64,000 nt of DNA, from assembly GCF_003999995.1 (NCBI RefSeq), contig NZ_RJAD01000002.1, positions 186,001 through 250,000 of the forward strand. The letters are read 5' to 3'. The notes under the pieces were generated by a model, which had not been told where the DNA came from, made no database searches, and saw only the letters and a list, made by a program, of their open reading frames with translations. The stretch's first letter is position 1; each line of letters starts with the position of its first letter. This document shows, in pieces, positions 17,040 through 23,818 of this stretch. Source of the stretch: Microbacterium sulfonylureivorans. GTDB lineage: Bacteria > Actinomycetota > Actinomycetes > Actinomycetales > Microbacteriaceae. Position numbers and translations under genes: made by a program.

Positions 17040-17052
17040 ATAGGCTGGCCCC

Positions 17053-17550
17053 ATGAACAGCCGGATCGCCGTCGTCCCCGGGTCCTTCGACCCGCCGACC
17101 CTCGGTCACCTCGACGTGATCCGCCGCGCGGCCTCGCTCTACGACCAGCTGCACGTACTGGTGGTGCACAACCCGGGCAAGGAGGCGATGCTGCCCCTCG
17201 CGCAGCGCCTCGCGCTGCTGGAGCAGTCGATCGCGGAGAGCGACATCGAGGGCGATGTGGTGATCGCCTCGTGGAGCATGGGGCTCCTGGTCGACTATGC
17301 GACGGATGTCGATGCCGGCGTGCTCGTCAAGGGCATCCGGTCGCAGGTCGATGTCGCCTACGAGACGCCGATGGCGATCGTGAACCGCCACCTCGCGCAC
17401 GTCGAGACGGTCTTCCTGCTCCCGGATCCGGCGCACGCCCTCGTGTCGAGCTCGCTCGTGCGTCAGGTCGCCTCGCTCGGCGGAGACGTGTCGCCGTTCG
17501 TCCCGCCGGCCGTGGCGCGATTCCTCGACACGGGCGCGCGAGAGGTCTGA
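17053..17550 (+). CDS. coaD: Phosphopantetheine adenylyltransferase
   Basis: A 165-aa nucleotidyltransferase making dephospho-CoA from 4'-phosphopantetheine and ATP. The nucleotide motif [10 protein letters not shown] is at 10-19, [12 protein letters not shown] follows, and the second nucleotide motif ends in [15 protein letters not shown]. The ATG lies 6 nt after TAGGCT (17041-17046), again leaderless-like. Confidence 0.95.
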   Translation: MNSRIAVVPGSFDPPTLGHLDVIRRAASLYDQLHVLVVHNPGKEAMLPLAQRLALLEQSIAESDIEGDVVIASWSMGLLVDYATDVDAGVLVKGIRSQVDVAYETPMAIVNRHLAHVETVFLLPDPAHALVSSSLVRQVASLGGDVSPFVPPAVARFLDTGAREV

Positions 17551-17596
17551 CCGCTCCCGGTCCCCGCACAGCGGGGCCCCACTACGATGGGTGATC

Positions 17597-18166
17597 GTGG
17601 CCAGACAGCATGTGACGGGTCCGTTCGTGATCCGCGTGAAGGACATCGTCCGCAGCCCGGGGGAGATGCGTGAGCATGCCTTCGAGGTCTCCGCTCCCGA
17701 GAAGTGGGGCGAGGGTCTGGTGTCGGTCGACGCCGGCGTTCCGATCGACCTCGACGTCCGGCTGGAGTCGGTGCACGAGGGGATTCTCGTGTCCGGAACC
17801 GCCGAGACCGAGTACGCCGGCGTCTGCGGGCGCTGCCTCACCGACATCGCCGAGGGGGTCGAAGTCGAGTTTCAGGAGCTTTTCGCGTATCCTGGAGAGG
17901 AAGCAACTGACTTCGAGGTTCAAGACGACCACGTGGATCTTGAAACTCTGGTCAGGGATGCGATTGTCCTGTCGCTTCCGTTTCAGCCGGTGTGTCAGCC
18001 GGATTGCCCCGGCCTTGATCCGGCCACGGGTGAGCGGATGACCGAGAACACCGGATCAGAGCAGCGCGAGCCCCTCGATCCTCGCTGGGCCGCGCTCCAG
18101 GACTACACCACAGACCACGACGAAGAAGCACCGCGCCTCCGCGTCGAGAACACAGAAGAGAGCTAG
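17597..18166 (+). CDS. DUF177 (YceD-like) large ribosomal RNA accumulation protein
   Basis: A 189-aa member of the YceD/DUF177 family, conserved immediately upstream of rpmF in most bacteria and linked to 23S rRNA accumulation. Visible are CGRCLTD and a CQPDCPG pair, four Cys residues that could bind a metal, and an acidic C terminus. A TACGAT -10 box at 17583-17588 lies 8 nt before GTG 17597; GTG at 17591 in frame is the alternative but sits too close to the -10. rpmF starts 2 bp after the stop. Confidence 0.85.
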   Translation: MARQHVTGPFVIRVKDIVRSPGEMREHAFEVSAPEKWGEGLVSVDAGVPIDLDVRLESVHEGILVSGTAETEYAGVCGRCLTDIAEGVEVEFQELFAYPGEEATDFEVQDDHVDLETLVRDAIVLSLPFQPVCQPDCPGLDPATGERMTENTGSEQREPLDPRWAALQDYTTDHDEEAPRLRVENTEES

Positions 18167-18168
18167 CC

Positions 18169-18378
18169 ATGGCAGGTAACCCCCCGAAGCGGAAGGTCTC
18201 CCGCTCGAACACCCGCTCGCGTCGCGCGCAGTGGAAGGCGGCGCCCATCACGCTGACCACCACCGTCGAGAACGGCAAGACCGTCTACAGCCGTCCGCAC
18301 CAGGCGAAGGTCGTCACCGACTCGCAGGGCACCGAGCTGTTCCTCGAGTACAAGGGCCGCAAGGTCGCCGACGTCTGA
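18169..18378 (+). CDS. rpmF: 50S ribosomal protein L32
   Basis: A 69-aa basic protein beginning AGNPPKRKVSRSNTRSRRAQ, the L32 signature. The form lacks the Cys pairs of zinc-binding L32 (C- paralog type). It is cotranscribed with the DUF177 gene, 2 bp apart, and followed closely by rnc. Confidence 0.97.
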   Translation: MAGNPPKRKVSRSNTRSRRAQWKAAPITLTTTVENGKTVYSRPHQAKVVTDSQGTELFLEYKGRKVADV

Positions 18379-18394
18379 TCGCCCTCCCGGCGAC

Positions 18395-19096
18395 ATGACC
18401 GACGTCATGGATGAGCGCCTCGCGCTCACCGAACTCACGCAGAAGCTCGGGGTCGAGATCGACCCCGAGCTTCTGTCGCTCGCGCTCACGCATCGTTCGT
18501 GGGCGTATGAGAACGGGCAGGTGCCGCACAACGAGCGCCTCGAGTTCCTCGGCGACGCCGTGCTCGGCCAGGCTGTGACGGTGCTGCTGTTCACCGGACA
18601 TCCCGAACTCGAAGAGGGCGCGCTCGCCAAACGGCGCGCGAGCGTCGTGTCGACGGTAGCGCTGGCCGAGATCGCCCGCGGCATCGGGCTGGGGGAGCAC
18701 CTCAGACTCGGCCGCGGCGAAGACCTCACCGGCGGTCGCGACAAGGACTCGATCCTTGCCGACACGATGGAGGCGGTCATCGGTGCGACGTACCTGTCGA
18801 CCGGTCCCGAGGCGGCGACCCGACTCGTGCTGAGCCTGGTCGAGCCCCTCCTGGCGAACCCGGAGCGCTACGGCGCGGCCATGGATCCCAAGACGAGCCT
18901 GCAGGAGCTCGCGGCCCGTACCGGCGCCCAGCCTCCGGTGTACTCCGTGTCGTCGACCGGCCCCGACCACGACCGCAAATTCACCGCGACCGTCGTCGTC
19001 GGCGATGTCTCGGCCGAGGGCGTCGGATCGAGCAAGAAGCAGGCCGAGATGGCCGCGGCGCTGCGTGCGTGGCAGGAGCTCAGCGGGCGTGCCTGA
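18395..19096 (+). CDS. rnc: Ribonuclease III
   Basis: A 233-aa double-strand-specific endoribonuclease acting in rRNA processing. The catalytic signature NERLEFLGDAVL starts at residue 46, the second acidic cluster is DTMEAVIGATYL, and the dsRNA-binding domain is at the C terminus (PKTSLQELAARTGAQPPVYS to SSKKQAEMAAALRAW). The start at 18395 has no strong ribosome binding site; an ATG 4 codons later is possible. The end overlaps mutM by 8 bp. Confidence 0.95.
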   Translation: MTDVMDERLALTELTQKLGVEIDPELLSLALTHRSWAYENGQVPHNERLEFLGDAVLGQAVTVLLFTGHPELEEGALAKRRASVVSTVALAEIARGIGLGEHLRLGRGEDLTGGRDKDSILADTMEAVIGATYLSTGPEAATRLVLSLVEPLLANPERYGAAMDPKTSLQELAARTGAQPPVYSVSSTGPDHDRKFTATVVVGDVSAEGVGSSKKQAEMAAALRAWQELSGRA

Positions 19097-20015
19097 ACTG
19101 CCCGAGGTCGAGGTGGTCCGTGCCGGCCTCGCCCCCGCGGTCACCGGCGCCACCGTGCTGGGCGTCTCGGTGCTCGACGAGCGCGCGCTCACCCGCCACG
19201 AGGGCGGGGGTGTGCAGTTCGAGGCGGCCCTGACCGGCCGCGTGATCCGCTCCGCCGCCCGTCGCGGCAAGTTCCTGTGGCTTCCGCTGGAGCCGACCTC
19301 GGGCGACGGCGCCCCGACCGACGCCGTCGTCGGGCATCTCGGAATGAGCGGGCAGCTGCTGCTGCGCGTCCCCGGAGCCGCGCCCGAACGGCACGAGCGC
19401 GTGCGGATCGACCTGGTTCACCCGGAGCACGGCGAGGTATCGGCGGTGTTCGCCGATCAGCGCACCTTCGGCTCTCTCGCGATCGACGAGCTCATCCCGA
19501 CCGGTGACGGAGCGCCCGGGGGCTGGGGGAGCGACGAGGCATCCGTTCCCCGCCAGGTCGCGCACATCGCGCGCGATCCGCTCGACCCCGCCTTCTCGGA
19601 CGCGGGATTCCGCCGCACGCTCGCGCGCAAGGGCTCCGCGGTCAAGCGCGTGCTGCTCGACCAGACCGTGGTCAGCGGCGTCGGGAACATCTACGCCGAC
19701 GAGTCGCTGTGGGCCGCGAGGATCCATCCGGAGACGCCGGCCGCAGCGCTGTCGACCCGCGCTGTGAACCGGCTGCTCCACGAGGTGCGCCACGTGCTCG
19801 AGAAGGCTCTGGCCGAAGGCGGCACGAGCTTCGATGCGCAGTACGTCAACGTGAACGGCCAGGCGGGCTACTTCGCGCACTCGCTCAACGCGTACGGGCG
19901 CACAGGCGAGCCGTGCCCGCGCTGCGGACGCCCTATCGTGCGGGTTTCCTTCACCAACAGGTCGAGTCACTTCTGCCCGCACTGCCAGCGCGGACCGCGG
20001 CATCCGTCCCCCTGA
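19089..20015 (+). CDS. mutM: Formamidopyrimidine-DNA glycosylase
   Basis: A 308-aa base-excision repair enzyme removing 8-oxoguanine. It starts with GTG giving PELPEVE, which must be the true N terminus since Pro2 is the catalytic nucleophile. Other signatures are RRGKFLW, HLGMSGQLL, SGVGNIYADESLW, and a complete C-terminal zinc finger (CPRCG and CPHCQ). A Gly/Ser-rich insertion (GDGAPGGWGSDEASVP) interrupts the middle. The start overlaps rnc. The stop codon lies inside the loop of the hairpin at 19995-20032. Confidence 0.95.
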   Translation: MPELPEVEVVRAGLAPAVTGATVLGVSVLDERALTRHEGGGVQFEAALTGRVIRSAARRGKFLWLPLEPTSGDGAPTDAVVGHLGMSGQLLLRVPGAAPERHERVRIDLVHPEHGEVSAVFADQRTFGSLAIDELIPTGDGAPGGWGSDEASVPRQVAHIARDPLDPAFSDAGFRRTLARKGSAVKRVLLDQTVVSGVGNIYADESLWAARIHPETPAAALSTRAVNRLLHEVRHVLEKALAEGGTSFDAQYVNVNGQAGYFAHSLNAYGRTGEPCPRCGRPIVRVSFTNRSSHFCPHCQRGPRHPSP

Positions 20016-20032
20016 GAGAGCGGATGCCGCGG
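19995..20032. terminator. Hairpin terminator spanning the mutM stop codon
   Basis: A perfect 12-bp stem, CCGCGGCATCCG (19995-20006) with CGGATGCCGCGG (20021-20032), and a 14-nt loop that contains the TGA of mutM at 20013-20015. It separates mutM from the convergent GNAT gene, which ends at 20043. Confidence 0.65.
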
Positions 20033-20042
20033 CCCGCCGCCG

Positions 20043-21143
20043 TCATCCGGCGAGGACCTTCTTCCATGCCCCCGCGTAGGAGGCAGGAACGAAGCCGATC
20101 GCCTCGTTGATGTCGAGCATGTGCCGGTTCTCCTCGGCATTGAACGTCGACACCCGCGGAGACTCCGGTACGAGTCCGCGCCACCGCAGCAGGTTCGCGC
20201 ACTTGACCACCGTGCCCAGCTTGTGGCCGCGGTGCTCCTTGAGCACGAGAGTGCCGTACTGCGACGTCGCACCCGTGTGATCCTCGGCGATGACGAGCTC
20301 GTTGTACGCGGCGATCGTCCCGGTGGGAATGTGCTGGACGGCCGCGACCGAGACGGTGAGTCCCTGCGCCCGCTGCCGGGCATCCCGTCGCTCGACGCGC
20401 GCTGCGTCCCAGTGCTGCTCGTCCACGACCATCCCGCCCGTCGGCGCATCCGTCGACATGCGCGACATCGCGTAGGCGAAGCCGTCTCGGTGCTCGGCCG
20501 GGGTCGGAGCCGTCCAGGCGACGATGCGGTAGTCCGGACCCGCGGCCTCGATCGCCTCGTCGAGCATGCGCTCCACGAGGGCGAAGTCGCCGGTGAGGTC
20601 GAACACGCTGTTGCGCTCGACCTGCTCCAGCGTGAAGCCGTTGTCGATCTGGAACACCGTCTGCCGATCGCGCGCAGGGACGGAGCCCCATCCGGTCGGC
20701 GGCTCGAAGTGCTCGCCCGGCTGGCCGGGCCGATGCAGCGTCCACGTCTGGATCGTCGCGAGCCCGCGCTCGCGCGCCTCGCGCTCGACCTCGGCGAGGA
20801 GCAGCTCCTCGGCGCCCTGGCCCCACATCGGCGGATCGATCATCAGATCGAACTCGACCGTCGACGCATCCGGCTCGTTCGAGACCATCAGCTTCACGAC
20901 CCCGAGGATGACGCCGTCGCGCTCGACGGCGAAGGCCCGCTGGGTCCAGTCGGTCTGGTCCTGCATGAAGCCGAGCATCTCGTCGGCGTCCTCATGCAGG
21001 TAGTCGTGCCCGGCGTCGTTCAGGCACACCGCGTTCGCGATGCGCACCATCTCGAGGAACGGCCCGGCGTCGGCGGCGTCCACGGATTCCGGGACGATGA
21101 TCGGGCGGACGGTCAACGTGCCCGCCTGGGCGAGATCGGTCAT
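20043..21143 (-). CDS. Double-domain GNAT acetyltransferase (second of a tandem pair)
   Basis: A 366-aa protein with two GNAT-like halves. The N-terminal half has VILGVVKLMVS and a degenerate acetyl-CoA loop. The C-terminal half has the clearer signature GTLVLKEHRGHKLGTVVKCANL, matching the R/Q-x-x-G-x-G/A pyrophosphate loop. It resembles mycothiol-synthase-like double GNATs in layout, but the substrate is not recognisable. It overlaps the upstream paralogue by 4 bp (ATGA). Both proteins share blocks such as LEQVERNS, AEENR-MLDINEAIGF and GAWKKVL, showing recent duplication. Confidence 0.8.
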   Translation of the reverse strand: MTDLAQAGTLTVRPIIVPESVDAADAGPFLEMVRIANAVCLNDAGHDYLHEDADEMLGFMQDQTDWTQRAFAVERDGVILGVVKLMVSNEPDASTVEFDLMIDPPMWGQGAEELLLAEVEREARERGLATIQTWTLHRPGQPGEHFEPPTGWGSVPARDRQTVFQIDNGFTLEQVERNSVFDLTGDFALVERMLDEAIEAAGPDYRIVAWTAPTPAEHRDGFAYAMSRMSTDAPTGGMVVDEQHWDAARVERRDARQRAQGLTVSVAAVQHIPTGTIAAYNELVIAEDHTGATSQYGTLVLKEHRGHKLGTVVKCANLLRWRGLVPESPRVSTFNAEENRHMLDINEAIGFVPASYAGAWKKVLAG

Positions 21144-22219
21144 GACAGCACCTTCTTCCATGCGCCCTCGTACGCGATCGGGGCGAACCCGATCGCCTCG
21201 TTGATGTCGAGCATGGGGCGATTCTCCTCTGCGTTGTAGGTGATCACACGGGGTGAGTCGGGCGCGATCTCGCGCCACGACAGCAGACCGGCGCACTTGA
21301 CGAGCGTGCCGAGCTTGTGACCGCGGTGCTCCTTCAGCACGAGCGTGTCCTCCTGATGGCTCGCCTCCGTGCGGTCCTTCCCGACGACGAGCTCGTTGAA
21401 GGCGCACAGCTCTCCGGTCTCGATGTGCTGCGCGGCCGTCACCTGGATGGTGCGGCCCGAGTCGGTGTACTTGGAGTCGTGCTCGGCGATGCGCGCGGCA
21501 TCCCACTTCTCCTCGTCGAACTCGAGATCCGCGGACGGTGCGTCGGTGACCATGCGGGACTTCATCCACGCATAGCCTTCGGCGAACTCCGCCGGCGTCG
21601 GCGCGAACCACTGGACCACGCGATAGCCGGCCGACGCGATCTGCGCCTCGGCGAGCAGCCGCTCGACCGTGTCGAACGGAGCGGTGAGGTCGAAGGCGCT
21701 GTTGCGCTCGACCTGCTCCAGCGCGTAGCCGTGGTGCTGGAAGAACCGCGCGGCGTGGTCGTCGGGGATGTCGCCGAACCCGGTCGGCGGCGCGAGCCGC
21801 GGTCCTGGCGCGGCGGGATGCTCCGCCCAGGCCTGGAGCACGGTGCGGCCGTTCTCCCGCGCAACGCGCTCGATGACCTCGTATGCGGCGGAGCCGACGC
21901 CACGACCCCAGGTCTCGCGGAGCAGTTCGATGAGCCAGAACGCGACCTTCGAGTCGTTCTCCTTCGGGAGGTCGATGCCGACACGGCCGATGATCGCGCC
22001 GTCCTCGACGATGACCCACATGAGGCGCTGCTCGTACTCGTTGGGCTTGAAGTGGGGGAGCAGCTCGTCGGCGGCGATGCCATGGTCGTCATGACCCGAG
22101 ATCTGGCGGTAGACGAGGTTGCGCACCCGCACCATCTCGACGAAGTCGGCGGCGTCGGGCGCATCTATGGACTCGGGGACCACCAGCGGGCGGAACTCGA
22201 TGTCGGTGAGTGTGTTCAT
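21140..22219 (-). CDS. Double-domain GNAT acetyltransferase (first of a tandem pair)
   Basis: A 359-aa paralogue of the downstream gene. N-terminal half: IIGRVGIDLP, then GRGVGSAAYEVIER, a good acetyl-CoA loop. C-terminal half: DTLVLKEHRGHKLGTLVKCAGL. So in this copy both halves look competent for cofactor binding, whereas the N-terminal half of the second copy has WGQGAEELLL. The ATG at 22217-22219 is preceded by GAGAG; an upstream in-frame start would run into the hairpin at 22260-22291. Target unknown. Confidence 0.8.
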   Translation of the reverse strand: MNTLTDIEFRPLVVPESIDAPDAADFVEMVRVRNLVYRQISGHDDHGIAADELLPHFKPNEYEQRLMWVIVEDGAIIGRVGIDLPKENDSKVAFWLIELLRETWGRGVGSAAYEVIERVARENGRTVLQAWAEHPAAPGPRLAPPTGFGDIPDDHAARFFQHHGYALEQVERNSAFDLTAPFDTVERLLAEAQIASAGYRVVQWFAPTPAEFAEGYAWMKSRMVTDAPSADLEFDEEKWDAARIAEHDSKYTDSGRTIQVTAAQHIETGELCAFNELVVGKDRTEASHQEDTLVLKEHRGHKLGTLVKCAGLLSWREIAPDSPRVITYNAEENRPMLDINEAIGFAPIAYEGAWKKVLS

Positions 22220-22259
22220 GATCGTGCGTCTCTCGGTGTGGGGAAGTTCATGCGGGAGG

Positions 22260-22291
22260 GGGTCCGTCGCCCGATTGCGGGCGACGGACCC
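22260..22291. terminator. Strong hairpin between the 84-aa gene and the GNAT pair
   Basis: A perfect 14-bp stem, GGGTCCGTCGCCCG (22260-22273) and CGGGCGACGGACCC (22278-22291), closed by ATTG. On the minus strand it lies just after the stop of the 84-aa gene (22300) and 40 nt before the GNAT start. It could end transcription or trim expression of the GNAT genes. No U tract follows. Confidence 0.6.
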
Positions 22292-22299
22292 GGTGGCCG

Positions 22300-22554
22300 T
22301 CACGGCCGGGGTGCGAGGAGGGCCTCGCGGAGGTAGCCGTGCTCACGGGACGCGGTGGCCGTGTGAGCGCGACGCGCGCGAGCGTGACGCTCGCGGTCAT
22401 CGGTGAGTCGCGGGGTCCTCGTGCCCCAGATCAGCAGTCGCAGCCCGAGGTGGAGGGCGATGCGGTCGGTGAGCGAGGTGCGGGTGTCGCGGCTCGGGAG
22501 CCGCAGCGTATCGGGGATGCCCGAGGGGCGCTGCGGCGCATATGCGGTATTCAT
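22300..22554 (-). CDS. Hypothetical 84-aa basic protein
   Basis: The ATG at 22552-22554 is preceded by GGAAGAG at good spacing, which supports a real gene. The protein begins MNTAYAPQRPSGIPDTLRLP, has a central amphipathic or hydrophobic helix (DRIALHLGLRLLIWG, about residues 31-45) and ends in a tail very rich in Arg and His. I do not recognise a function. The helix plus basic tail could associate with membrane or nucleic acid. It lies between the 39-aa peptide gene and the GNAT pair on the same strand. Confidence 0.6.
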   Translation of the reverse strand: MNTAYAPQRPSGIPDTLRLPSRDTRTSLTDRIALHLGLRLLIWGTRTPRLTDDRERHARARRAHTATASREHGYLREALLAPRP

Positions 22555-22728
22555 GAGTGTTCTCTTCCGGATGGAGGGGTGGTGGATGCCCGGAACCACG
22601 CGCGGTCGGGCGGGGATGTCATGCCGCAGCACGACGGGACGATGGCAGGAAGATGCGCTCAGCACCCGGAATCGGGGCGGCGCAGGAGGATCCAGCCCTC
22701 GAGAGGGCAGAGCTCTCCCCTGCGGGGA

Positions 22729-22848
22729 TCAGCCGGCGGTGTGAACGCAGGCGTTCTGGAACGTGCCGAAGGAGCGGGTCCCCGGCGCGAAAACACGAGT
22801 CGCATCGCCGGTGGGGGCGGTGACTCCAGTTGTGTTCATCAGCATCAT
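22729..22848 (-). CDS. 39-aa peptide with strong promoter and ribosome binding site
   Basis: The frame starts at ATG 22846-22848 and ends at TGA 22731-22729. The peptide begins MMLMNTTGVTAPTGDATRVF and ends TFQNACVHTAG, with a single Cys six residues from the end. The ribosome binding site AAAGGAGGT (22864-22856) is a perfect anti-16S match 7 nt from the ATG, the best in this window. Upstream is a TTGACG/TAGTGT promoter. A CCCC-TGC-GGGG hairpin (22717-22727) follows the stop at once. It may be a secreted or modified peptide, a leader peptide or a small regulator; nothing assigns the function. Confidence 0.6.
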   Translation of the reverse strand: MMLMNTTGVTAPTGDATRVFAPGTRSFGTFQNACVHTAG

Positions 22849-22887
22849 TTCGGGGACCTCCTTTCTCTACTTCAGACGCGAGGAGTG

Positions 22888-22917
22888 ACACTAGCGCGGT
22901 TTCGCAGGCGGCGTCAA
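22888..22917 (-). promoter_or_regulatory. Sigma-70 promoter of the 39-aa peptide gene
   Basis: On the minus strand TTGACG (22917-22912) and TAGTGT (22893-22888) are 18 bp apart. This is one of the closest matches to the housekeeping consensus in the window. Transcription should start near 22881 and give a short leader of about 30 nt carrying AAAGGAGGT. Confidence 0.65.
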
Positions 22918-23062
22918 GCGTTCTCGCAGATTCGGTCGACGACGGGCGTGTCGCCCGCGACGTCCCGCGGCCTGTGGACAGTCAGCGGAGGCCGCGGCGC
23001 GGCTCTGCTAGCGTGCTCGGGCCCGGCATGCGCCGGGCCTCGCACGAGAAGAGAGACCCGCG

Positions 23063-23710
23063 TTGGCAGAGCCCACCGAACCCGCCGTCGATTCCGTCCA
23101 GGACGCCACCGGCGCAGCCGCGCCGGTGCACGGCGAACTCGCCGCCGCCGAGAGCGATGTCCGCGCCGTCGACGACGCCGCGGCGCCCGTCGCACCGACC
23201 GTCGGCGAGGATGCCGAAGCCGCAGTGACCACCGCGTCCGAGCAGGGACCAGAGCGCGTCGGGCGCGGCATCCTGCTCTCGCTGCTGCTGATCCCCGCCG
23301 GCGTCATCGCGTGGACCGTCATCTGGCAGCTCGGCTTCATGAGCGCGATCGTGGCCTTCGGCGTGGCCGTGGGCGGCGCGTGGCTCTACCGGCGCGGCTC
23401 GGGCGGGCGCATCGGCCCGGTGGGCATCGTCTCGACCATCGTCGTCACCATGGTGACGCTGGTCCTCTCGTTCCTCGCGGGCCTTGTGACCGACCTCGCG
23501 ACCTTCCTCGAGATCGACATCTGGACGGCCATCACGTCGCCCGAGTTCTGGGACCTGTACTTCCTGAACATCTTCGATAGCCCCGAGCTGTGGAGCGAGC
23601 TGACCGGCGACATCCTGTTCGCCCTGCTGTTCGCAGCGCTCGGTACGTTCAGCGTCTTCTGGAACCTCGCGAAGGCGGCGAAGGCGGCGAAGCAGGCCGG
23701 CGCAGTCTGA
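23063..23710 (+). CDS. Hypothetical membrane protein
   Basis: A 215-aa protein. Residues 1-65 are an Ala/Glu-rich acidic disordered segment, followed by four hydrophobic helices (ILLSLLLIPAGVIAWTVIW, then SAIVAFGVAVGGAWLY, GIVSTIVVTMVTLVLSFLAG, and a C-terminal ILFALLFAALGTFSVFW) and an Ala/Lys-rich tail. The start is TTG at 23063 with GAGAG upstream. I do not recognise a family. It precedes smc with its own direction and a 108-bp gap. Confidence 0.7.
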   Translation: MAEPTEPAVDSVQDATGAAAPVHGELAAAESDVRAVDDAAAPVAPTVGEDAEAAVTTASEQGPERVGRGILLSLLLIPAGVIAWTVIWQLGFMSAIVAFGVAVGGAWLYRRGSGGRIGPVGIVSTIVVTMVTLVLSFLAGLVTDLATFLEIDIWTAITSPEFWDLYFLNIFDSPELWSELTGDILFALLFAALGTFSVFWNLAKAAKAAKQAGAV

Positions 23711-23818
23711 CGCGGCGGTGCTTCCGGGAGTGATCCGCGTGCTCCGGTAGCCTGGGGACGCCCGACGCGGTCGGGCGGCCCCGGGCCGGGGCGGGCGGCC
23801 AACAGCGGAGGCGAGCAG

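Noticed and set aside
22619..22891. A 90-aa minus-strand frame overlapping the 39-aa peptide gene
   Set aside because: It lacks a ribosome binding site at its start, whereas the 39-aa frame begins at a perfectly placed AAAGGAGGT; composition of the longer frame is that of random antisense sequence.
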